DNA of 64,000 nt from Trichoplusia ni (GCF_003590095.1 NC_039483.1:13826001-13890000); one strand, 5' to 3'. Positions 24,532 through 35,728 are shown, counted from the stretch's first letter. Numbers and translations are program-made. The notes: generated by a model not told the origin, from the letters alone.

Positions 24532-27500
24532 TCTATGGTGAATGAATAATTTTAATTACTCTATCGCTAATGAAAAACGTGTATTTCTTAGTAGGGCTCA
24601 TGTGGCTCAATTGTTTTAGAAGATATATTCGATTAAGGAAAGTGGGTTGTTAAGTTTTACTGTGTGGTTTCTATACGGATCTGTCAGTTCCCATCGCGTC
24701 GTAAACGATGCCTAAGTGATTACACCAGCTGTTAACTGAATAGCGGTTAAAATGAGGGCTTTAGCGTAGATCTCATCGAGGAAAACGACGAAAGCGTCAT
24801 AATTTTTTTATAAGTTTTTTTTGAGGTAGTCATATTTTTATTAGACATTTTTCATATGGTCTATACATAACCAAAAATATATAACAAGATGTATAGAGGT
24901 AACTAGGAAAGGAGGAAGAGCTTTCATTTGATTTATTTATTCATTTAAGGCAAACCAACTAAATACACACACATTCATGGTACATATCATTCACAAATAT
25001 CATTCGCATTTTATTTAGATCGCGATCGATGTAGTCAGTTGTTACTTAAATCAATGTCAATATGATGAAAAGAGATAGCACATCACACGAAATAGAGTGA
25101 CATCTCTCTTCCACATCTGAAAGAATGTAAATTTAAGAGGTGATGATAAACCTTCAGATAGCTTGTTGTTAAGTGACCGCAAATTACATTTTTAATCATA
25201 ACAACACATATTAAATTAATAAGATCTCAAATTAATACAAACATATAAACAGTCAAACGGTTTGACAATAATAACTGGCTGAAAAGTAGGGTGGCTAAAT
25301 TTTAGAAGTCGACACTGACTGTATGTTGGATATTTTCAATAACACACACCTACACACATGCGTGAGCGTACTAAACACTTTAGACGAGAACTACTTATTA
25401 CAAAGCTCATGCAACTGTTAGCGACCATTCGCACAATTAACTAATCATGTCGCAACATGCAGCATGAAACACTTGAGAACATTATCGTATATAATATCAA
25501 TACTTGGCATCTCGGACCAATTACATTTGTCACTTGCGACTCAACTTTTAAATTTACAATATATCGTTATCATGAATGTAACTGCGACCGTTCACGAATG
25601 CGGTCGGGATAATCATCAAAAATAAATTTCAATAGTATGACAAGCGTCACAACTCGGCCGTCTCGTATTTATCACGTAACACTGAATAGAGATGTGACAA
25701 CCCTCGCCAACTAATATTAGTTTCTCGTTTCATTCAGTTGGCTGTAAATTTTACCAGTTTACTGTTTTGGCACAGGCGGCGACAAACTTATATTTGCCGT
25801 ACCGTGAATTAGTTCCCATTGTGTTTCACTTCACTACACAACAGAAGAACATAACGGTTGTTACTTTGTTGGATTGTTCGAATGCAGGTTTACTACATGT
25901 TTATGTTGCATTTCGTTGGTAACGATTCATCAGACAATATAAATGAGAATTGAGTTTGCGGTGATGGGTTATAAAATTGATCGGACGCAGCAACGGGGTA
26001 AGTGTTCATCAAATGTATGGCGTACGTTCCGTTATTGCGAGGAACAAAAAGGACAATGTTCATACACAAGGATCGTTTTTATTGCGGTTTGCATCGCAGT
26101 ACTTACCGCTACATAACTTTAAGTTATTTAAAACCCTAGTTTATAGAAATAAAAGAAAATACGTTAAGATTCCCGCCAAATGCACAAGTAATTTACAAAC
26201 ATCCTTAAGATATACCTTTAGCTTAGACACGAACCACGAACGCTAATAAAGCAAATTCTATTTGTCATCACTCAAGTGATAGTCACACGACCACAACGAA
26301 ACTATAATAAAGTGAAAAAATATACTAACAAAAATATCGAACATCGGAAATAAAATTATTTGGCGCGTCCGTAAGTCGTCCGTGAATTCACTTTTTACGA
26401 TGTGATGTTACGAAAGGACATATTAAATGAAGATTCAATATGTTTGGGCGGGCTGGGGCTGCCTACGACACCATTAGGAAGTGGTGGCACGGAAAACCCT
26501 CGGAATGTGGAGCCTCGTTTACTAGTGCACGCGACTCGCCAAGCTACTGGCCGGTAAAGTTGGGTTTGTCAGTCAAGTTAGATATTTATTTACTTTTTCG
26601 TTATTCGATAGTTCCGTCGTTTGCTTACCTTTAATTATCTATCAAATCGTCTTAATTATGAAACAAAATTAAAAATCCACAACAAGTTATGATATTTAAA
26701 TGGCACACGGAAAATTTTACTAATTTTTCAAAACATTTTGCAGTCTATTGTAGCGATGAGTGATAGATATTTTTGATGATCTCTAAGTATTAAGAAATTT
26801 GTTACAATATTACAGATACGTTGAAAGTTTTCATAGTTTTGAGAGATTTATTGTTAAACTGGACATTTGATAAAATAAATTCGTGAATTTATGATAATGT
26901 TCACGCATTTTACTCGTTAGATAAGGCGAAACGAGCTGTCAGATTTGGAAATAAATCATATGGTTTTATAAGCAGTTTTATATTTTACGACTTGCAAAAA
27001 TAAAAAGGCAATTCTAATTTCACGCTATGCTGCGTTTGTGACCCATATATTTGCAAATTTTATTTACATACCGAAGTGTTGTTTTGAACGAGCATATAGA
27101 ATCTAAATCAATAACATTCAAATAGCGAGCGGTTAGTTTACTTTGTTAAATCAATTTTCAACGGCTAGTATTTAGAGCGAGTAATATTTCAAGTGTACTG
27201 GCGTACGTAAACATAGCATTGGCACAGATTCCAATGAAATGAAAGGATATGCGCCGTAGAAAAGCTCTCGACCCGAGTTCGCTTCAGGTGGAAATATCTC
27301 AGCTTCAAAATCTTTTAGTCTGGATAGAGGCAGATGGTAAGCGCCAAGTGGCTATCTGACGCAAAAAGACGTTTGGCACATGAGGGCATAAACGGGGAAT
27401 TGATTGGTACCTCAATTGCATTGCAGGTGTTTATAAATTTAGTATACCAAATTACACTCATGCAATTTTTCCGAATATCGGAAACCGTCATTTGTTTCTT

Positions 27501-28475
27501 TTATTCTTCTGCTTAGCCTTTTCCGAGAAACTATGCTTGATCAACTTTCAAAGAACTTACCATGAGTGTCTGCCCATCTAACCAAACAGGTTCTTATTAG
27601 GTCCTAAACAAACCACAGTTTCATTCACTTTGTGCTATGCTGAAAATACATGAAACCAACACAATTATGTATTTACCAATTTTACGCTGCGATGCAAATA
27701 ACATGTCGTCAAATATTTAATGGATGTAAATTAGTTGGGCATGAAATAAGCTTAACACCCAGTGACATCGTTGATTTGAACGACTGAACTTTACTGCAAT
27801 TTTTAGGTTAATTTAATGTTACTAAGTTATTTTATAAATGGTTTTTTCATCGTTATTTATGCACTATGATTAAAGCAGAAAAAAAAAGTATGGTGTTATC
27901 CCCTGTCTACTTCACCTTTGGATGTCCACTTTTGGGCAGTGGGCCAATGGACTTAGGCACCCTACATATGTAGCTTGCCGTACATCACGGGTCATAAGGG
28001 TTATTCTTATTGCCCTATAGTTCGTGAGGTTGCGGGTTTGTCAAGCACCGCGACCCAAGAAATACAACTACTTAGCGCGGCAATAGATTAAAAAAATATG
28101 ACATAAAACTATTGGCATTTCAGCGACATTTGTTGCTGGTATATTTCACCGTAATAATTATTCTGTCCTAGATTTTTAATAGCCTAAGTGTGACATGAAT
28201 GCACGTAACGACATAAAATATCCGCGGAATTTGGGGCTTGCAAATATTTTGATAGAATTTTCGCCTCGCCTATTTTCTGAAGTAATACTTCAATATGCAA
28301 GAGCTATTTGCAAAAGCACTGGTCTCGTGGCTTAAACTGAGGGTAGGTTTAACCTACTGTTACAGCAGTCATTGACAATAAAAGGTAGAACCAATAGTAT
28401 TGTTATTTTGGTTAATATTGCAACTAGAGTTAATCCATAGTAAAATTAAAATATTAATTAATTGACTTTGAGAAC
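24532..28475. other. Noncoding AT-rich stretch
   Basis: No gene recognised apart from the palindrome at 25066. The frames at 25977-26246 and 26440-26634 have no motif. 26430-26560 is locally GC-rich. 27895-28080 has an unusual complex block that looks like an old repeat (TTTGGATGTCCACTTTTGGG) of no class I know. Confidence 0.4.
25066..25114. repeat. Dispersed 50-bp palindrome, copy B
   Basis: It starts TGAAAAGAGATAGCACATCA and ends AGTGACATCTCTCTTCCAC. The left arm is more decayed than the right. It follows the same skeleton as the copies at 14470, 30138 and 56105. Confidence 0.5.
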
Positions 28476-28521
28476 GATGGTATCTACAAATAAAAAAAAA
28501 TAAAGGATGGTATCTACAAAT
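28476..28521 (+). mobile_element. Poly(A)-only insertion with 16-bp target duplication
   Basis: The 16-mer GATGGTATCTACAAAT occurs at 28476-28491 and again at 28506-28521, identical. Between them is only AAAAAAAAATAAAG. A direct repeat of this length around a bare A-rich tail is what an extremely 5'-truncated LINE/SINE-type insertion leaves. Replication slippage is the alternative. Confidence 0.55.
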
Positions 28522-29029
28522 GTTGTACTCAAAAAATTATGGGTACAATTGATAGTTGGACCTATAGAATAACTTACGCAAAATAAAACATTAAGATCAT
28601 ATTCCTGTCGGGAGTTGACCGTAAATCTCTTGGCTAACAACACGATTGCTGTGCTACATATCCATTACCCATTTACAAGCGGCATCATTTTATTTGCTGC
28701 CTACTGGCGCGACATTCGACTTGCAACTCATCAATTCAGTTAAAGACCGTGTAATGGATTGTGAGACAACTTTCTACCATCTTCCTGGTTATTGTGAGTT
28801 TACTCTAAATGATACTGCTCATGTAAACAATTTCGTATTGTTTTACGTAGGTAAGAGTGATGGGACCGTTTTCTTTTTAGTGAAACGTAGTTTGATTGAG
28901 CCTGCGAAATTGTAGGACTTTTCTGCATACAAGTGTTGGTTTCAATACACATTAAATTAAAACTGTAAGATAGGTATCAAATATCAAGAAGAATTGCAAT
29001 CATTGCAATGGACCGATACTAAAACGCGG
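28522..29029. other. Noncoding AT-rich stretch
   Basis: The frame at 28646-28915 (89 codons) has no recognisable domain; otherwise nothing is seen. Confidence 0.45.
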
Positions 29030-29120
29030 ATGACGTAGCACGGTTTAGGTTTAGTCAGTAAGACTCTGATACTATCTGCTTCCTATCCCGAGGAGGCGGG
29101 TGACAATGAAGAATAGAAAA
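29030..29120 (+). repeat. Decayed dispersed repeat (TTTAGTCAGTA family), short copy
   Basis: GGTTTAGTCAGTAAGACTCT followed by GATACT and a CCCGAGGAGGCGGG block. It matches the cores at 6035 and 12605. Confidence 0.55.
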
Positions 29121-30137
29121 AAATCTGGCCGTAATTGTGTACCGAATAGACGACCATTTTCTCACTTACCTATCCTAGCAATTGGAAGAATGCTAAAAAT
29201 AATTCTCAGTAATTCGCATTAATTCAAACTAAAAGCGAAATGCGTAAAACATTGCGTCAGTATTTCTACAATCAATTCGAGATTTCGGCCTATACGTCTA
29301 ACCTAAATACAAAAAAGTCTATTTTAGAATACATTAGCTAGATTTTTGTGTAGTGTGGGTGGCAACAAGGCAAAGCTCGAATAAACATCCTGACTCTCAA
29401 TCAATTGGTATGTATATGTATGTGCAAGCGTACAAAAAGCGAGTTAATCAACGTGGGCGCCAGTAACTTTTTTATTAATTGCTTTTGTCATCCTAAACTA
29501 ACGTGGCTTTCTACACATGACACAATACACTTAATACAAAATCGGTTCAGAAGATCCTGAGATTAACCCAACGGCAATGGTACAAACTCACAAAATTTAA
29601 CTGTTGCTCTGTCAAACCTACCTGCCTCTCTCTGTCTACCTTCAGATATACCTGTTTTAATTACAAATGCCACTTGAAATACAATTATTATCAATATTGT
29701 TGTAACATGACTGCATAAAACCAGCAATATTAATTAATCCCTTCAAAATATCAAATAATAAATCAACTTTAAAATGTTCTTAAATATATATATGTCGCAA
29801 CTTTACACCTTAAAATGACAGAGACAGGATTAGACACAAAGACAAAAAAAAAGAAGTTTTTTTTTATTCTCAGTAAGTATTATTAAACATTTAAGTTTAG
29901 TCTATTTGTAAGGAAATTTGATGTCATGTATGTCGTTTGGAGTAGTGTTCCCTGGGAGACTTGAAACTAATGCGAGCAGGGAGGTGAAATTGATATCAAC
30001 ACGAAAGACAATAGCTTGAACTTGACTCCTTCCAAGAATGTGGCCATAAGTCTTTAGTGAGGAAGTATTTATAGTATCTACAGTGTTGATGCTATCAAAG
30101 TATACACGACACACTATAGTTATGTATTATTGCAGCT
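29121..30137. other. Noncoding stretch with a transposon core scrap
   Basis: No gene recognised. At 29536-29570, AAAATCGGTTCAGAAGATCC and then TGAGATTAACCC match the reversed core of the Helitron-like family. The minus frame at 29902-30114 has no motif. Confidence 0.45.
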
Positions 30138-30187
30138 GTGTGAAGAGATGCAGCTATACGCTGTGTAGTGAGCTGTCTCGCTTCCAC
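30138..30187. repeat. Dispersed 50-bp palindrome, copy C
   Basis: It starts GTGTGAAGAGATGCAGC and ends GAGCTGTCTCGCTTCCAC. Here the symmetry reaches further: TGCAG precedes the left arm (30131) and TGCAG follows the right arm (30191), making a hairpin of about 65 nt. It is homologous to the copies at 14470, 25066 and 56105. Confidence 0.6.
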
Positions 30188-31015
30188 ACTTGCAGTTTTA
30201 TTGGGTTTTGGTAGAACCGTAGTAGGGCAGTGTGAAAAATATGACTAAAAATATAATTGTTTTAAAGCACATAACTGGCTTGAAATAAAAACTACTGAGC
30301 TCAGCTAGATGAAATTTTTATGGGACCAAATAACAGTTATTTCAAGTTTAATGAAAAATCATCAATGAACATAAAAACCTAGTTTTTGAAGTCAAAAATT
30401 GAAGTAGGTTGATAACATGAAAGTCCAGAAAATCTTTTGATTGTAATTTAATTTAAAATTATGCATCGTCTATAAACCAGCGTCTTCGTCCCACACAATT
30501 TAACCCATTCATTCACATTCATAATTCAAAACATTATGCTCAAAATGTCACCTAAAAGATCGAATGAATGAATGAACCAGAATGACCATGTATCAAATCA
30601 AAATCACACGCGCGTCTGTACGTTTGAACAAAATTATAACGTCAAAAAGTTATATTGAGGAAACTATAAAATGTGTATAATCGTAAAAGAGGATTTGGGT
30701 GGTGGCCAATAGTCATGAAAAATAATTCGACATACAAACCAATGTTCAATGAATCTAGTTCAGAAGTTTTAGCGTTTATTACATTTCGCAGTGCGACTTT
30801 GGACAGATATTGCATCATCAGTACTTCATGTGAGTTCTGATCCGAGCAAGCTTATATGTATAGTATTGTATAGACAATTGCAATCAATGAGTTTTGGTAT
30901 ATTAAAGGGTTACGTACAATTATTTAAAACTGTGTTTTGATTGTACGCTTGTAAATATGCCAGTTTTTACGGTTCAAAGACCGTGACCACCAAAAATCGG
31001 TCATTTTGTTTGGTG
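30188..31015. other. Noncoding AT-rich stretch
   Basis: No gene recognised. A short inverted pair CCACCAAA / TTTGGTGG lies near 30987-31015, next to the hairpin at 31016. Confidence 0.45.
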
Positions 31016-31055
31016 GCAAATAAATTTGTTGTTAATCAGCCTCAAATTTATTTGC
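31016..31055. repeat. 13-bp perfect hairpin
   Basis: GCAAATAAATTTG at 31016-31028 is matched by its exact reverse complement at 31043-31055 with a 14-nt loop. It directly follows a second, 8-bp inverted pair, so two hairpins stand side by side. Function unknown. Confidence 0.55.
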
Positions 31056-31190
31056 TATTCAGTCGATTTTTTTAGCCTGTGTTTACGGAAGCTCAAGATC
31101 GAGCGTCGACTCGCAGCTGACCGGTTTTTGCTCTCTTCCAAAATTTAGAGTATCGTAAAATTTTTACATGATCCCATGCTAGGTTCTTTT

Positions 31191-31229
31191 TATATAAAAG
31201 GCGCTTAATATTCGTTTGTCCGTGTCATT
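31191..31229 (+). promoter_or_regulatory. Possible TATA core promoter
   Basis: TATATAAAAGGCGC is a near-ideal TATA box. An initiator-like TCATT lies about 34 bases downstream (31225). No open frame or recognised transcript follows, so this may be chance. Confidence 0.2.
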
Positions 31230-32329
31230 AATTTATAAAGATAGAGACAAACTCTCACACACATTCAGCTCTCTTTCTAAGAGGTCTGTTCCCAGCTAGT
31301 TCTTTTAACTACTATCTTGTTTGGTCTTATCTGAGACTATAAAATTACTGCGTATCCGGTGTAATGATTATGCTTGGTTACAAGATAAGCTTTTAAAATT
31401 AGCACATTTTGCCATTGTAAGCTAGTAGGTACTATTAGACGTCAGATAAACATTTTACTAGCGGTCATAAACGAACTTTTTTTCTTTCTTTTTTAATAAA
31501 GCGCATTGCACATTACATCCTTGCACTTTTTATTTTTAAATCTAAGATAGTGAATGCAAACAAAATTAGCCCCTATTTACCAGTCACTGAAGCTTTAAGT
31601 ATAGTTTAAGTATAACGTCACTTTGTAAGTCTTAATGACTATTAGTAGTTTCTCTTATAAAAGTAACAAAAGAGAAATAAATCCCGATACCCGAGTGACT
31701 AAGCCGTAGTTACGTCGTACTCCCATTGTTATGTTTTTCTAAGACACTGTTGGGTCCCATGAAAGTTGGAGAAAAACATTCGACGAGAAAACACTTCTTG
31801 TAATAATTACATTATAATGAATACTGGAGACAGTGTTCGTGGGGAAATTGGTTGGTTTTAATTATTTGATGTAGGTTAAGCAACGCTTGTTGAGGTTTGT
31901 TTTTGGGTTGGTGACCAAAAATTTTAGTAGTTGATGCCCGGACGTAGGTGTCTTAAGTAGTCTTAACAAAAATAAGTGACGGCTTTTTTTTTCTCTTCTG
32001 AACAAAATTGTCTATCTCTCAAGTCCAGCGTAGATCCTAAATTTCAAGATACACTATCAATAATTTATTTATTAAAGCCTAAGTTATACACACGTATGGA
32101 AACACCCATCCCAATACTAGCCTTATCGTAGTCTAGTACGGCGAATTGTCGTTAGAGAAAATGGGTATAATTGGCACTCGTAAGTAAAGTGTGCGTGATA
32201 TTGGTCTAAGGGTTAATATTACCCTTCTGTTCACTGATTAGTATGTATTAGAACATGTTAACATTTATTGCATTTGTTAGAGCAAAATATTTTTTCTACT
32301 TTACCAAGTACTTAACTTTACCAGGCACG
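31230..32329. other. Noncoding AT-rich stretch
   Basis: Nothing recognisable as a gene or repeat. Confidence 0.45.
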
Positions 32330-32385
32330 CAATCAACATAAGGAAAATTTTACATTTTTATAATAACTATCGTGAGACTGATTCA

Positions 32386-32544
32386 TTATTAAATGATGTA
32401 ACGGTTTACTCACGCGTATTTATCGGGGTAGCCCGACTAGTTTCGGACCCAACCGGAGTCCTTAATCATGAGCAGACGCGGCGGGATCGCGAGTCGAACT
32501 GACGTCAGCGGCCGCGCATCTCGCTGCGTAGCGCCGCGCCCGCG
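32386..32544 (+). repeat. Left inverted arm of the Penelope-like element
   Basis: 159 bp, the exact reverse complement of 33335-33493. It includes TTTACTCACGCGTATTTATC, CCCGACTAGTTTCGGACCC and the palindromes CTGACGTCAG and GCGGCCGC. It breaks off exactly where the coding part begins. Confidence 0.95.
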
Positions 32545-33417
32545 GTGCCTCGTACGCTGCTGAACCGAGCACTCGCTCTATGCGACCATGATTACGTCAA
32601 TGCGGAACTGAGGCATGTACGTGACGTATTAGAGCGCAACGGATATCAGTGGCGCAAGTGTAGACGTCTCCTGGGATCTGCGGGTGAAGCTCGTAAGCGT
32701 CCGGCGGAGGCTGAGCGGACTCCTGCGTACTTACCGTACGTGCAGGGTGTCACAGACAAGATAGGTCGCTTGTTACGCCGGAGATATAGCATCAAGACGA
32801 TCTATCGGCCGCCCGGACAACTGCGACAGATGATCCGCTCTCCCAAGGACAAGGATCCTTTAGACTTCCCGGGAGTATACAAAATACCGTGCGATTGCGG
32901 CCTGAGCTACATTGGGGAAACCCGGCGTAATGTAGCAACCAGACTGGGCGAACACATACGCAGCATGAAGAACATGGACACCGACAAGTCGGCAGTGGCA
33001 GAACATGTGTGTAATGCGGGGACGGCACACTTCATACGTTTTGACAAAGCCTCCGTACTAGCGAAGGAGAAATACTTCGTGCCGCGAAAAGTACGGGAGG
33101 CTATAGAAATCAGCCGTCACCCGAATTTCAACAGAGACCGTGGATGGACACTGCCGGCAGCGTGGAAACCAGCACTGAATGCTGCGTTATGTCATATGAA
33201 GCCAAGCCTGGAGAGCGACGCGGTCAGCATAGTATGCACTGACTCAGCCAGTACGGGAGCACGGACGATGCCAATGACGACAGCAGACCCCCCACCCGCG
33301 CCACCGGCGTCGCCGGCCCCACCGCCGCTCACGGCGCGGGCGCGGCGCTACGCAGCGAGATGCGCGGCCGCTGACGTCAGTTCGACTCGCGATCCCGCCG
33401 CGTCTGCTCATGATTAA
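32545..33417 (+). CDS. Penelope-like GIY-YIG endonuclease fragment (no RT core)
   Basis: 290 codons, uninterrupted. Residues 1-40 (LLNRALALCD, then ELRHVRDVLERNGY) and 62-98 (LPYVQGVTDKIGRLLRR, then LRQMI) match the conserved stretch after the palm of Penelope reverse transcriptases. The endonuclease follows: GVY at 110-112, YIG at 122-124, Arg133 and His137, then SAVAEH at 149-154. Cys116 and Cys118 between GVY and YIG, with His137 and His154, fit the CCHH zinc motif known in Penelope endonucleases. HPNFNRDRGW (about 192-201) is the usual block near the end. Residues 244-258 are Pro/Ala-rich, and 264-290 are encoded by the right arm. The first codon is GTG and the frame is open back to 32503 inside the left arm with no ATG, so this is an N-terminally truncated frame, probably not translated as a normal gene. 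The intact frame suggests a young copy. Confidence 0.85.
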   Translation: MPRTLLNRALALCDHDYVNAELRHVRDVLERNGYQWRKCRRLLGSAGEARKRPAEAERTPAYLPYVQGVTDKIGRLLRRRYSIKTIYRPPGQLRQMIRSPKDKDPLDFPGVYKIPCDCGLSYIGETRRNVATRLGEHIRSMKNMDTDKSAVAEHVCNAGTAHFIRFDKASVLAKEKYFVPRKVREAIEISRHPNFNRDRGWTLPAAWKPALNAALCHMKPSLESDAVSIVCTDSASTGARTMPMTTADPPPAPPASPAPPPLTARARRYAARCAAADVSSTRDPAASAHD

Positions 33418-33493
33418 GGACTCCGGTTGGGTCCGAAACTAGTCGGGCTACCCCGATAAATACGCGTGAGTAAACCGTTACATCATTTAATAA
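33335..33493 (-). repeat. Right inverted arm of the Penelope-like element
   Basis: Exact mirror of the left arm. It contains the end of the frame (stop at 33415-33417) and then 76 bp of 3' untranslated sequence ending TTACATCATTTAATAA. Being both coding and terminal repeat, it matches the pLTR organisation of Penelope-like elements. Confidence 0.95.
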
Positions 33494-34759
33494 AAAATTT
33501 TACATGTTATGTTAAAAATGTCGATATAGATATTATATATGGAAAAGTAATTAAAACCAATTATTTAAAATCGTAACCACTTAATTTCCATCAAAAAAAT
33601 ATCTGGACAATCATAAAGTAAGGCTAGGGTTATCAAACATGTCAACAAAAGTTTAGTGTTTCGGTGTTTGAGGGTATTAATCATTCCATTTGAACGATAT
33701 TCAATTACATTCTCGAATATGGATGTCAATTTATTTAAATTGAATTTTATCATTTGATTTGATAACTGTTGATAGGCACGGTTATTTAATTAACTTCTAT
33801 AAACGTGTGGTTTTATCGTTAAAATTTTACACTAAATCCGCAAGTATTTGCCTAACAAAACATGAGCTCTGAAACAACAAATTAAAATTACAGAGAGGGT
33901 TTTCTAAGAACAGTGTAGTTCTACCCACTTTCGCAAACTCTGACCTTAAAATAATTATGATGAACAACAACGTATCATAATTATTTAGGGAAACAATGGT
34001 GGTAGCCCTACGTCCCAGAGACAGGGGAGCACAAAACCGAATGCCTTAATTTAATATAAGTCAATTTGGGCCAATTTAATTCCGCGTCCATGCAGCCGCT
34101 TTACGACAGTACATCATAACTAGCTGCTTCTCTTTCGCACTTAGGGCGAGACGTATATTGCCGTCGCATGTTATAATGTTGGCAGATAGTAACAAACATA
34201 CTTAATGTTACGTGATGTTATATCGAGGTTGGCTTCGATGCCAGCGGTATGTTTGGTGGAATACAAAATACAAGTTGTAAACTAACTTTTCTTTGGGTGA
34301 AACTTAACAGAACAAGTTTAGTTGTATGAAAATTGTTTCATTCAAGGGATAAATGTTCATGGGAAGTTTGTAATTTATACAATGTGCGTATCATGACTTT
34401 GAATCCACGTGGCAAACAGATTATTGTACCCAAGCGTAACTTCGCAAGACTTTTATCGTTTAAAGTATAAGTATTGATGTGGTGATATTCGCAACTTCTC
34501 GTAAGTTTAAAATGAAACATGTTCCTAAATCCAAGAAGAAAGTTTTGTTAAAATGCACGACAATGCAAAAAAACGACGGATCAAATATCTAAAATCCTAT
34601 TCTCTAAAAATTCATCACATTCACTTCAGTCCAACGTCAAACTATGTCAAAGCTCAAACATTTTTGACAGCACGACAAATGTTCTCTACTCTCTACAGAG
34701 ACTAGCAGTTGGTTCGGAATACTTCGGTTACGCTGAACCAATGTCAATATACATTATTA
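33494..34759. other. Noncoding stretch
   Basis: No gene recognised. The minus frames at 33565-33753 and 34338-34520 have no motif. 34080-34180 is complex (CCATGCAGCCGCTTTACGAC) and could be a conserved noncoding block. Confidence 0.4.
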
Positions 34760-34905
34760 CTAGCTGTTCCCCGCGACTTCGTCCCCGTGGGTAGAAGAGA
34801 TACAAGTATGTTATTATTTACATTTCAATTTGGACCAGTAGTTCCTGAGATTAGCGCGTTCAAAGAAAAAAACAAACTCTTCAGCTTTATATATTAGTAT
34901 ATAGA
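34760..34905 (-). mobile_element. Helitron-like non-autonomous element, copy 3
   Basis: CTAG at 34760-34763, then CGCGACTTCGTCCCCGTGG. On the other side, GTTCCTGAGATTAGCGCGTT and TTCAGCTTTATATATTAGTA lead to the TC end at 34905. At 146 bp it is the shortest of the five copies, having lost the middle. Confidence 0.65.
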
Positions 34906-34979
34906 AGTATAGATATAGATTATACAATTTAATTTCGTATTCGTTAATGAGAGCAATCCGTTTGTTTAATCTGTATTAA

Positions 34980-35030
34980 CTAATCGGTTGGTAAAGTGCT
35001 TAGTGGCCTTGACTTATTCCGAAGGTCACG
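34980..35030 (+). repeat. Possible tRNA-like scrap before the nested palindrome
   Basis: AAGTGCTTAGTGGCCTTGAC and AAGGTCACG resemble the tRNA-like part of a SINE head. No complete box B. Weak. Confidence 0.2.
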
Positions 35031-35055
35031 TCACAGGCATTAGAGCGCGTAAAAA

Positions 35056-35101
35056 CTTTTCACCAACCTGGTGAAAAGTTTTTCACCAGGTTGGTGAAAA
35101 G
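35056..35101. repeat. Nested perfect palindrome (46 bp)
   Basis: Arms of 22 bp (35056-35077 and 35080-35101) are exact reverse complements with a 2-bp spacer. Each arm is itself a palindrome: TTTTCACCA, a 3-bp centre (ACC or GGT), then TGGTGAAAA. The locus can therefore fold as one long hairpin or as two small ones. It is flanked by AAAA and GGTACAT and has no matching transposon that I know. Confidence 0.75.
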
Positions 35102-35728
35102 GTACATCGACCATAAGATATATATAGGTATCCGTAGTCTAGTACTCAAAGTATAAGCTTTGTTTAACTTGAAACTAGATGGCGTTGTACAAAGCTGTTG
35201 ACAATTTACTATACTAGAATATTATAAAACAATAAACAGTCGTTAATGACTATAAAACTTTTAATGTTACAATAAAATTTATAACCTCTAAATAATAAAC
35301 ACTAGCAATTATTTTGTTTACATTCCTGAGTGGAATTATTGCGTTGAATTGCCAATTGGGCAGGAATAATAGGCTCGCTAACATATAAAGAGTAATCTGT
35401 GTTTATTGGCTTACATATATTTGTTAGAGCCGACCCATAAAACAGAGAACATACGAATAGATGACATGAAACTATCAATTAATGCTATTTATTTTTGCTG
35501 ACGTAGAAAATAACCGTTTGTATTCATTGCAATCGTTTCTAATGCATATAAAATAGGTAACCACTAAGCTTTGTCTAGTCACTAATTAAACAAGGAACTA
35601 GTCATCGAAAACAATTACATTTTGAAAGTTTAGACAGCGTCTTAAGTGCGTTATGAGTTATAACGAAATACAGTATGAACCTAAGTTCTTTCTAGGAATC
35701 TAAACTAACTTTATACCAAATGATATAT
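35102..35728. other. Noncoding AT-rich stretch
   Basis: Nothing recognised. Confidence 0.45.

Larger units (their letters stand above)
32386..33493 (+). mobile_element. Penelope-like retroelement with inverted arms
   Basis: A compact 1.1-kb GC-rich unit in AT-rich DNA. It is bounded by 159-bp inverted repeats identical in every base (32386-32544 and 33335-33493). Between them is one intact frame with the end of the Penelope RT region and a full GIY-YIG endonuclease. Penelope-like elements are known to carry LTR-like terminal repeats in either direct or inverted order, so the inverted arms fit the class. The RT catalytic core is absent, so the copy cannot replicate alone. To the left, similarity to the copy at 38255 continues to about 32330, so the left arm seems to keep more of the element's 3' untranslated tail than the right one. 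Identical arms mean recent origin or gene conversion. No clear target duplication is visible. Confidence 0.85.

Noticed and set aside
32545..32547. GTG as the start codon of the Penelope endonuclease frame
   Set aside because: GTG starts are not expected in an animal nuclear gene, and homology to the RT region continues from the first residue. The frame is truncated, not initiated here.
32792..33028. Minus-strand frame of 78 codons inside the Penelope-like element
   Set aside because: It is a shadow of the plus-strand coding frame, with no motif of its own.
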